From JAXDMK01 sp963790325 (lineage in GTDB: Bacteria; Actinomycetota; Acidimicrobiia; Acidimicrobiales; AC-14): a DNA stretch of 64,000 nt. Below the pieces are notes generated by a model. The model was not told the origin of the DNA. It ran no database searches and was given only the letters and a program-made list of their open reading frames with translations. Position 1 is the stretch's first letter, and every line of letters starts with the position of its first letter. The position numbers and the translations under genes were made by a program. The stretch spans positions 434,001 to 498,000 of the forward strand of contig CAWBNY010000003.1 in the NCBI GenBank assembly GCA_963790325.1, given 5' to 3'. Below, in pieces: positions 16,905 through 24,036 of this stretch.

Positions 16905-17582
16905 ATGTCGAGCACAGTTCTCACCGATCGCACGTGGAGAAGCGTCGCGGCGGAGTACGCCGATTCCGAGCCGAGTCATGTTGTGCTCGACGACTTCCTT
17001 TCCCCGGCCGCCTATGCAGAACTGCACGAGTTCCTTCTCCACCACCCGGGATGGACGTTCAATTCGGCCCAGGCACAATCCCGCTACCTCGCGCGCCCCC
17101 ATGCACCCCAAGCCGACGAGATCGCCCGGTCCCTCGCCAGCTGCATCCCCGACCTCCTGTCGGGGTTGCAACTGGTGGAGCACTGGGCCTTTCTGCACCC
17201 GCGCTCGGCGGGCCTGCGCCCACACTTCGATGCCGGTTCCGTCACCCTGAACCTGTGGATGACTGCCGACCAGCACAACCGCACACCCGAACGCAACGGG
17301 CTTGTCCTGTACCGGGTGCGTCGCCCCGCCGCACCGCCGCCCGAGCTGACCACAAACCCCGGCTGGTCGGACGACTACTTCAGGCGGCTGTACGACGGGA
17401 ACGAGGTGCGCGTTCCCTACCGATGCAACCGGGCCGTCATTTTCCCTTCGCCGCTCTATCACGCCAGCGACGAGGGTGAGTTCGAGGCGTTCGACCTTCG
17501 ATCGAGCCGCATGAACCTCACGTTTCTGTTCGACGATCCGATGGCATACGATTCCCGCCGCGAGCGCTTCGGGTACGGTTGA
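16905..17582 (+). CDS. 2OG-Fe(II) dioxygenase
   Basis: A 225-residue protein with the iron-binding triad of 2-oxoglutarate dioxygenases: His107-x-Asp109 (in LRPHFDAGSVTLNLW) and His186 (LYHASD), plus Arg202 (RMNLTF) for 2-oxoglutarate. The double-stranded beta-helix spacing fits. It would hydroxylate a substrate using O2 and 2-oxoglutarate. It lies divergently between the lanthipeptide and MACPF operons and its last 65 bases overlap the 3' end of the hydroxylase gene on the other strand. It may modify the lanthipeptide or act elsewhere. Confidence 0.75.
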   Translation: MSSTVLTDRTWRSVAAEYADSEPSHVVLDDFLSPAAYAELHEFLLHHPGWTFNSAQAQSRYLARPHAPQADEIARSLASCIPDLLSGLQLVEHWAFLHPRSAGLRPHFDAGSVTLNLWMTADQHNRTPERNGLVLYRVRRPAAPPPELTTNPGWSDDYFRRLYDGNEVRVPYRCNRAVIFPSPLYHASDEGEFEAFDLRSSRMNLTFLFDDPMAYDSRRERFGYG

Positions 17583-18531
17583 ACTCCATCAATCGACCGG
17601 CTTCGCCCGAGCCGCTGGCCATCACGACGCCTGCGTCAGCGAGCCGAACCTGCCAGTCGTCGGGAACGGCGTAGCCGAAACTCCAACGGTTCCGGTTGGT
17701 GCCGTTAACGATGCAGTGCCAGAACCGCTTGTCTCGTTCCTGCTCGATCTTGAACAGCCGCATCATCCGGGGACGGTCCTCGAGCGTGACCACCTCCTTG
17801 GTGTCCGGGTTCATGTACCGGAAGAACGACATGCCGTCATGGTCGCCATTTCCATCCAGATCGACCAGATACATCCGCCAACCGGGCTGCGTTTCATTCG
17901 TATGCCAGAGCCGGTAGGCCGTCGGTGGATACCAGAGACTGCCCGATACCTGTACGCCGCCCCCGAAAAGCCTCTCCAGCGCGGACACCATTTGCACCTT
18001 GGTGGCGAAGTAGGACTCGTAGTCGCGGTGGCGCGTGTGTTTGTCGAGGTTCACCAGGTGAAAGTCGCGCCGGTCGAAATCACCACCCTCGGGCTGATCC
18101 TGCCAGTGGTAGCTCATGACGTCCTCGTATGCCGCCGAGAACGCGGGCGAGTCCGGCGACATGCTCGTCCAGTCGAAGTCGTCACGCCGGAACGTCTCTC
18201 GGAAGCGCGCCAAGTCGACCGAGCTCGGCGTGATGCGCAGGCGAGCGAGCGCATCCCGAACCTCGCCGAAGTGCGGAAACGCATCGAGGTCGAGCTCGTA
18301 GTGGTAGAAGACGGACCTTTCGCATTCGATACCAGGCGTATGGGCCAGGCTGGATCCCGTCCCCGCGGCCGGCCTCTCGCTCAAGGATGCCGAGGCGGCG
18401 GGGATGTCTATCGCGCCGAACGTGTAGCCGAGACGCATTCCCATGGCCACCAGCTCCATCGGATCCGACATCGCTTTGAGGCCCTGGCTGAGCGAGGCCG
18501 AGTTGCGCACCTCCTCGAGAACGCGACGCAC
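17518..18531 (-). CDS. Probable lanthipeptide Asp hydroxylase (CinX/DurX-like, 2OG-dependent)
   Basis: A 337-residue protein directly downstream of lanM (25 nt). Likely metal-binding region: WHTNE with His210, and FWHC with His272, then a basic NRNRWSFGY stretch around 280-285, as in 2OG-Fe(II) oxygenases. Length and position match CinX/DurX, which hydroxylate Asp15 of cinnamycin/duramycin; the precursor here keeps Asp15. The start is unsure: the GTG at 18531 lacks a well-placed RBS, while an AGGAG sits before an out-of-frame ATG at 18544. The 3' end overlaps the oxygenase on the other strand by 65 bases. Confidence 0.65.
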   Translation of the reverse strand: MRRVLEEVRNSASLSQGLKAMSDPMELVAMGMRLGYTFGAIDIPAASASLSERPAAGTGSSLAHTPGIECERSVFYHYELDLDAFPHFGEVRDALARLRITPSSVDLARFRETFRRDDFDWTSMSPDSPAFSAAYEDVMSYHWQDQPEGGDFDRRDFHLVNLDKHTRHRDYESYFATKVQMVSALERLFGGGVQVSGSLWYPPTAYRLWHTNETQPGWRMYLVDLDGNGDHDGMSFFRYMNPDTKEVVTLEDRPRMMRLFKIEQERDKRFWHCIVNGTNRNRWSFGYAVPDDWQVRLADAGVVMASGSGEAGRLMEFNRTRSARGGNRMPSDRRTET

Positions 18532-18556
18532 GATTCCACTGACATGGACACTCCTC

Positions 18557-21500
18557 TCATGCAGAAAGTGGAAATGGGTCGAGGAGCAGTGGCGACGGAA
18601 TGCGGTCGGGATGGGCCAGGCGGAGGAAGTGAAGGCCGAAGCCGGCCAGTCCGAGCATCAATCCCGGAAAGACCCGGACGTCGTCGGCGCCGATCACCAT
18701 GCTTTGATCCTCTTCGATGTTCTGCCACTGCGCCTGGGCCTGGACGTTTGCCTCGAGCTGGAATGCGGGTTCGTCCCTGAGCAGTCCGAACCTCAGAAAC
18801 AGCTCCGCGTTCCCGGACCTACCGTGACAGAGACTGTCGTTGCCGAGGCGGCGAAAGTTGCGCAGCGTGGCCGACAGGCCGAGGTAAGCCTCATGCAGAA
18901 GTTCCTCCTCCTCGCCCCCGAGCATCGACCAGCTCGAGATACGACTCAGTCCGATGCCGGCGGCTCCGTTGCACCATCCGTTCGAGAAGGTCCGCCGTCC
19001 CTGGGCCATGGCGATGACACTCGTTCGGAGGTCGTACCAATCCTGCTTGTCGTCGTCGAAGTATTGCTCCTCGTACCGGAACGCCTCACGCCCGGCGGCA
19101 ACGTAGTCGGTGTCGCCACTGAAGCAACCGAGCTTGATCAGGGCCCAACCGATGCCGCTCGATCCGTGGGCGAAGCCGGTGAGGTTGGCGATCGCTTCGC
19201 TCGGCCGGGCCAGGGGCCAACTCAGGCCGGTGTTGTCCTGGTCGGCATTAATGAGTAGGTGCCTGCCGCATGACTGCGCCAGGTCGACACCCTGACCACC
19301 TGTCGCCTCGGCTAGTCCCAGCATCACGGGGATGACGCCGGCGGCACCGCTCAGCACGTCGAACTCCCGGTCCTTGGGAATCTGCTCGCCGATCTCCTTG
19401 GTGAGCACCAGGGCGCGGTCGAGCAGCGAGTCGTCCTGCCACAAGTGCCACAGATGAGTAAGGACGTAGACCATGCCGCCCAGCCCCTGAAACGCACCGA
19501 CACGGTCGCGGCTGTGGTTCCTCAACGCGTGGGTGAGGGCCTGCTGGGCGCCAGTTCGAAAGGCGTCGTGTGGAGACAGAGAATCGAGGTAGCCCAGGAA
19601 GAGCGAGACGCCTGCGGTTCCGTTGTACAGGTCGGCCAAAATATCGGTCTCCCGGTACCCCGGGGAGCCGATCTGGTAGGAACGCCACACTGAACCGGAA
19701 GCAGGATCGTCGAGGAGGCTGCAAAGCTTGTGACCGACTCTACGGGCGTACTCAATGGCGGTGGCCACGAAGTCGTCGCTGTGCACCTCGTCGACAGCGA
19801 GGCTGGCCGCGATGTACTGAACCTGGTGGCGGTAGTTCTGCCTGGTCAGCGAGTCGATCCGATCGAGCGCATCCTGAAGGGGTGGGGCCTCGAGCCGGAT
19901 GGCGACGTGAACGCCATGGCCGTGGCAGAGCTCGGTGCTCGAGGCGCGGGCGGTGAAGATGGGTACGTCGAGCTGCCAGAGCGACGCCACCTCTTCCAGC
20001 GCCAAGCTCCGATCGGGATCCCATTTCCGAGGGCCCTGGCGCAGCGCGTTGAATACTGTGTCCACCTCGAGTGGGTCCATGAGGCACTTCGGGTGACGAG
20101 CGGCGACCAGCAATTGCAGGTAGATCTGCGTCGCCCAGTTGACATGACGGACGGGAGCCGTCGCGAACAGCTCCGCCAACCATTGGCCAGCCGTGGCCCG
20201 CGACCCCTCGAACCACTCGTGGATGCGGGAGAACCCACGGACGATCGCGTCCTTGAAATCCGCGGGTGAGACGAGCTGATCGGCCACGTACACCCGGTTG
20301 CCGGCATCGGGATCGATCCGCACGTCACTCTGGTGTGTCACCCCGAGGGCGAGCGACATTCGCTCGTCGTTGACCCTCGGGACGGGCACCGGCAGCGAAT
20401 ACGACTCGCCGCCGGCGTAGCCGCTCATCATCATGGCCGACCCCCCGGCATCGCCGAAGGCCTTGGGCCACTCCAGCAGCCCTGTCTTGTAGACGGAGTC
20501 GAGGACGGTGCCCAGCGGTCGATCCTGACCGGCAACCCTGATGCCAAGCACCGTCTCGCAGTCGCAGACGTGGGCGTGGGGCGCGGCCACGAGAATGTTC
20601 TCGTAGTGGAGGTCGCCACCACCAAGGACGTGGAAGAGGCCGAGGTACCCGCCAAGCTCCTCGTAGATGGACTCCGCCGCGGGGACCGATTCGACCGTGT
20701 TCGTGCCGGACGGAATGAGCTCCTCGTACCCGTACCCGTCTTTGGCAATGACTTTGTGGGTGCCGAATGACATCACGCCGGCCGCGTTCAACCTCGACAG
20801 CATCTGCTGCATCCCGGCTTCCGACTCAACGCCTCGAGGCTTGTAGACCAGGCCCGCCGAGCGACCACCGGCCAGCCTGACGTCGACGAGGGCGACGCTC
20901 TGCCCGCCGGCGTGGTAGTCGGACTTCCCCAGCTTGAGACGATCCACCCCGGCGATAGCGTCGCCGAAGAGCGTTGGACCCAACCCGGCGAGGTCCGCGC
21001 GCAAACGGCGCATGACCGTCCGGCCGTTCCTGCAGGTGGAGGCGGCCACACCGGCCAACCATCGGCCCAGCACCGGGAACCGCCGGTAAAAGCGGTGGTA
21101 GTCGCCCGCGGATGAGAACGTTCCGTCGAAATAGGCGAGGTGGTCCGCCGGGGTCGTCGCCGCCTTGTCGATCGAGAGCCGCGCGCAATGCACGTTCACG
21201 TCCGCTTCGATCACCCAGGCCAAGGCGAGGTCGAACCGATCGAGGAACTGGGTGACGAAGTCGTCGACGATGGCCGGTGTCAGCATCTCGATGCCAGCGT
21301 CCCGGTTCGCGTCGGCGCATGCGGCGTCGAGCCGGTCGGTGATATGAATCAGGAAGGGCTCGCAGGCCCGGGCAAACCGTCCGTAGAAGAGCTCGGGTCG
21401 CCGCCAGAAGTAGCGGTCGGAGAGGGTCGACGAGACGTCGAAGCCGGTCAAGGCGTCGCGATAGGTCGGCAGCCAGGCGCCATGCACATCCCAGACCACC

Positions 21501-21898
21501 TCCCGCTCGGCGTCGTTGAGCGGGAGGTCGGTGGTCTCCCACCGGCGATACGACGCGAGGACTGCCCGGATATCCGCTTGGGAGGGGTTGACGCCGAGGC
21601 GGCTGGGGGGTTCCTCGGCGAGCTGTTCCGCGAGGCGGCGGCTCTGCCGCTCGATCTTCCATCGGTCGAACTCGCTCAACGGCAGCGAGGCCGCGGCCCC
21701 GATCGCCGGCAGAGCGGCCACTAGGCCGACGCGCTCGGAGAGGTTGCTGGCCGCCAGGGCGATGTCGAATGGGAAATCTCGTGCCAACTGAGTGCGGATC
21801 ACCACCCCGGTGTGGTCGGACGGGTCGATGGGTCGTGCCTGGTGTGAGCGGCGCATTGTGGCAGCGAATGGGTTCACGGTTCGTGGCCGTGATCCCAT
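18557..21898 (-). CDS. lanM: Class II lanthipeptide synthetase LanM
   Basis: A 1113-residue two-domain enzyme. The N-terminal DUF4135 kinase-like dehydratase phosphorylates and eliminates Ser/Thr; visible motifs include VYKPRG and GGGDLHYENIL. The C-terminal LanC-like cyclase has His911 (AHGSSG), zinc ligands Cys976 (WCNG), Cys1024 and His1025 (CHGRSG), so it should form (methyl)lanthionine rings. Length is usual for LanM. The precursor gene lies 38 bases upstream and a hydroxylase directly downstream. The start is not sure: ATG at 21898 has only a weak RBS and an internal ATG follows 15 codons later. Confidence 0.92.
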   Translation of the reverse strand: MGSRPRTVNPFAATMRRSHQARPIDPSDHTGVVIRTQLARDFPFDIALAASNLSERVGLVAALPAIGAAASLPLSEFDRWKIERQSRRLAEQLAEEPPSRLGVNPSQADIRAVLASYRRWETTDLPLNDAEREVVWDVHGAWLPTYRDALTGFDVSSTLSDRYFWRRPELFYGRFARACEPFLIHITDRLDAACADANRDAGIEMLTPAIVDDFVTQFLDRFDLALAWVIEADVNVHCARLSIDKAATTPADHLAYFDGTFSSAGDYHRFYRRFPVLGRWLAGVAASTCRNGRTVMRRLRADLAGLGPTLFGDAIAGVDRLKLGKSDYHAGGQSVALVDVRLAGGRSAGLVYKPRGVESEAGMQQMLSRLNAAGVMSFGTHKVIAKDGYGYEELIPSGTNTVESVPAAESIYEELGGYLGLFHVLGGGDLHYENILVAAPHAHVCDCETVLGIRVAGQDRPLGTVLDSVYKTGLLEWPKAFGDAGGSAMMMSGYAGGESYSLPVPVPRVNDERMSLALGVTHQSDVRIDPDAGNRVYVADQLVSPADFKDAIVRGFSRIHEWFEGSRATAGQWLAELFATAPVRHVNWATQIYLQLLVAARHPKCLMDPLEVDTVFNALRQGPRKWDPDRSLALEEVASLWQLDVPIFTARASSTELCHGHGVHVAIRLEAPPLQDALDRIDSLTRQNYRHQVQYIAASLAVDEVHSDDFVATAIEYARRVGHKLCSLLDDPASGSVWRSYQIGSPGYRETDILADLYNGTAGVSLFLGYLDSLSPHDAFRTGAQQALTHALRNHSRDRVGAFQGLGGMVYVLTHLWHLWQDDSLLDRALVLTKEIGEQIPKDREFDVLSGAAGVIPVMLGLAEATGGQGVDLAQSCGRHLLINADQDNTGLSWPLARPSEAIANLTGFAHGSSGIGWALIKLGCFSGDTDYVAAGREAFRYEEQYFDDDKQDWYDLRTSVIAMAQGRRTFSNGWCNGAAGIGLSRISSWSMLGGEEEELLHEAYLGLSATLRNFRRLGNDSLCHGRSGNAELFLRFGLLRDEPAFQLEANVQAQAQWQNIEEDQSMVIGADDVRVFPGLMLGLAGFGLHFLRLAHPDRIPSPLLLDPFPLSA

Positions 21899-21936
21899 TC
21901 GCCGCCGATCACAGGATCAGCAAGGAGGTTGCGGGG

Positions 21937-22179
21937 CTACTTGGTCGAGCCGTCGCAGACGAGTGTGAAGGGACCGGAGCTGCAGGTCGTGCTGCACATG
22001 TAGGCGTCGGTGCCGGCGAGGGCGACATCGAGCAGCGCCCGCTCCTGGGATTCGATGGCCTCGGGCCACGAGCCACCACCGAAGAGGGCGGCGGAGAAGT
22101 CGGCCCTGAACTCAGCGTCAACGACGCTCTGGTACAGCATCTGCTCGACGTCGGCGGGTGCGATTTCTAGGGTAAGCAT
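21937..22179 (-). CDS. lanA: Cinnamycin/duramycin-like lanthipeptide precursor
   Basis: An 80-residue precursor with a good RBS (AAGGAG, about 9 nt before ATG). The 19-residue core CSTTCSSGPFTLVCDGSTK aligns without gaps to cinnamycin (CRQSCSFGPFTFVCDGNTK). All bridge positions are kept: Cys1-Thr18, Thr4-Cys14 (methyllanthionine here, lanthionine in cinnamycin), Cys5-Thr11; Ser6 and Lys19 for lysinoalanine; Asp15 for hydroxylation. The leader shares QSVVDA(E/D)FRA with the cinnamycin leader. The leader ends Asp-Ala-Tyr-Met instead of Ala-Phe-Ala before Cys1, so the cleavage site differs. The alignment is from memory of the cinnamycin sequence. Confidence 0.92.
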   Translation of the reverse strand: MLTLEIAPADVEQMLYQSVVDAEFRADFSAALFGGGSWPEAIESQERALLDVALAGTDAYMCSTTCSSGPFTLVCDGSTK

Positions 22180-22225
22180 CGTTCTTCTCTCCTTGGTTGT
22201 GTGACGATCTACGGATGGTAGGCAG

Positions 22226-22564
22226 TCAGTGGAGCTGCCATATTTCAGCAAGTGCGTCCTGTAGGCATTGAATCTCTCGAATTGCCACCTCCATGTTCTC
22301 CGGGCTGTTTTGCCACTCGACGACCCGCCGCTCAGCGGGGGACAGGTCGGCTCGAGCCCAGAGCGACTCGAGCCACGGTTGGTGGCCGCGCCCTGAGCTG
22401 GGTTCACCTGGAGGGGTGAGCAGCGAGGTGGCCCTCACACTGTCCAAGGCAAGCGCAAGCTCGAAGAGCTCGCGGCACTTCCCATCTGAAGGGAGGCAAG
22501 ACATCAGGACGATCAGGCCCTGGATGCGCCGAATAGTGCTTGTTGGGGTGACGACCAAGTCCAC
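22226..22564 (-). CDS. Candidate lysinoalanine-forming protein (DurN/Cinorf7 position)
   Basis: A 112-residue, mostly helical protein ending 46 bases before the precursor gene. The GTG at 22564 is preceded by GAAGGA; a GTG at 22624 is also in frame (132 aa). DurN and Cinorf7, which join Ser6 and Lys19 in duramycin/cinnamycin, are small proteins of about 120 residues encoded in those clusters. Size and place fit, and the precursor has both residues. I cannot confirm sequence similarity by eye, so the function is inferred from context. Confidence 0.5.
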   Translation of the reverse strand: MDLVVTPTSTIRRIQGLIVLMSCLPSDGKCRELFELALALDSVRATSLLTPPGEPSSGRGHQPWLESLWARADLSPAERRVVEWQNSPENMEVAIREIQCLQDALAEIWQLH

Positions 22565-23697
22565 AATCCGTCCTTCACATGTGGTGGTGCCTATCCCCAG
22601 CAACACATTGGCGTTGCTCAACACTTTGAAGCTTTACGGCCCTCGCATGAATCCGCGTACCACAACTTTTTGGACCGCACTGACTACAGCATTCACCGCC
22701 CCGCATCAAAAAGCCCCGCATACATACTCAAGAAACCGAGTGCTTGTGGGGTATCCGCCTCGCCGATCCTCCGTGACCTCATTGCGTCGACAACAGAAGT
22801 ACTGCCGCCGACACTAATGGAACCAGGACACTGAAGGGCGCTGACGCATCCGCACTTGTCAGGTGCATTCTTAACGGGAGGGGCGGCGGGCGTCAAGGGG
22901 CCAGTAGTGAGCGGGAGACCGACTGCAGGCGTCGACAGGTGGTGATGGCGACTCGCTGGAGGGTCCTCGGCGAGCGGTGGAAACCCTTTGACCTGCACTG
23001 TCGCGTGTCGGGACCTCTCGACGGGGGCGGTCGAGTGATGCTAGCCACCGCCTCCCGATGTCGACCGAGCAACTCCGACCGCCTGGTGGAGGTACTCCGG
23101 TCGGCGGGTCGAAAGCGTTGGAAGGGCTCGCGTCGGGAGGTGTGGTGGCACCTCTGCGCCCCGAATGATGCACACGGCCCGGCCTCCGACGCGACCGCGC
23201 CAGGAAGCGGGAAAGCGACGTTGAGGAGTTCCGCAATCTGACTGTCACGTGCTCTTCTCGAGAAAGAAGCGGACTAAGGGGGGGACCACCCTTCCCCGAG
23301 ACGCCAGTGTGACGGCGCCGCTCCATCGCCATCAACGGGCGCTGATCGAGGGACGTAGTTGCGAAACGGTCCGTGGAAGAGGGGAGTGGGCTTCATCCGA
23401 GCGGTATCCCCGCGTCACGACCAGGCCGACCTTCGAGCCGAAATCGTTGCGGGTAGACGATATCGACGCGCGTGTTCACCGACGCCTGGTCGCGGTGTTT
23501 GCACCGCCGGCGGTTTCTCCGCTAGCGTCCGATGCTCGGAAGTGGTCCGCCTGTTCTCCCGCTGCTGCCATCGACGCTGAGATCGCAGATCAGAAGCTAG
23601 GCTATTCAGTGAAAGCTACCAAGGCCGTCGGAGGTTTTCCCCTCTTTGGGATCTGTGTGACATGCCACCTAACGGTGAGTCGAGTGGAGGTGCCACT
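22565..23697. other. Long intergenic region between lanthipeptide operon and exporter genes
   Basis: More than 1 kb with no gene I can support. The part at 22625-22800 is clearly richer in A and T than the rest and should hold the lanthipeptide operon promoter. The open frames from 22871 to 23640 lack steady third-base bias. A regulator gene, usual in cinnamycin clusters, is not seen here. Confidence 0.5.
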
Positions 23698-23997
23698 GTG
23701 CGTCGGTTGTCATCGGTTGAGAAGAGAAGGGGCAGAACCTTCCTCGTCGGCTTGTCTTCCGGCGCGTTGCTTGTCGCCAACTGGCGATCGGTACTCAAGG
23801 CCGGAGTCAAGACGGGAATGCACCTTGGTCTCAAGGTGCAGTCCCTCGCCGCTCGAGGCGCGGAGAACGTCGCCGACGTCACCCACGAGGCCAGGGTGGA
23901 GATGATGACCGACATCCAGCGGAAGTACGCCCAAGCCCCTCCGGCCGATCGAAAAGAGAACGCCGCCACCTCCGATACGACGGGCACGAAGGCCTGA
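23698..23997 (+). CDS. Small DUF5132-like protein
   Basis: A GTG at 23698 has GGAGG 7 nt upstream and gives a 99-residue protein; an ATG at 23662 is also in frame. It has a hydrophobic stretch (FLVGLSSGALLVANW) then amphipathic helices rich in Ala/Glu/Lys. This pattern resembles DUF5132 proteins, often found beside HMA-domain transporters. It precedes the ABC exporter by 39 bases and probably shares its transcript. Confidence 0.55.
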   Translation: MRRLSSVEKRRGRTFLVGLSSGALLVANWRSVLKAGVKTGMHLGLKVQSLAARGAENVADVTHEARVEMMTDIQRKYAQAPPADRKENAATSDTTGTKA

Positions 23998-24036
23998 GTC
24001 CCCGATCCCAGTCAGGCCGACCACCTCCCTTCGGCA

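Noticed and set aside
18408..18544. ATG at 18544 with AGGAG upstream as the start of the hydroxylase
   Set aside because: It is out of frame with the hydroxylase; its frame gives Arg/Ser-rich sequence. It could mean a sequencing indel near the start, but I kept the GTG at 18531.
22625..23640. A regulator gene for the lanthipeptide cluster
   Set aside because: All open frames here lack codon bias, helix-turn-helix motifs and credible starts.
23249..23905. A 218-codon plus-strand frame with Cys-x2-Cys-like pairs before the exporter
   Set aside because: No steady codon bias, and the Cys pairs come from out-of-frame reading of the start of the small gene at 23698, which has a proper RBS.
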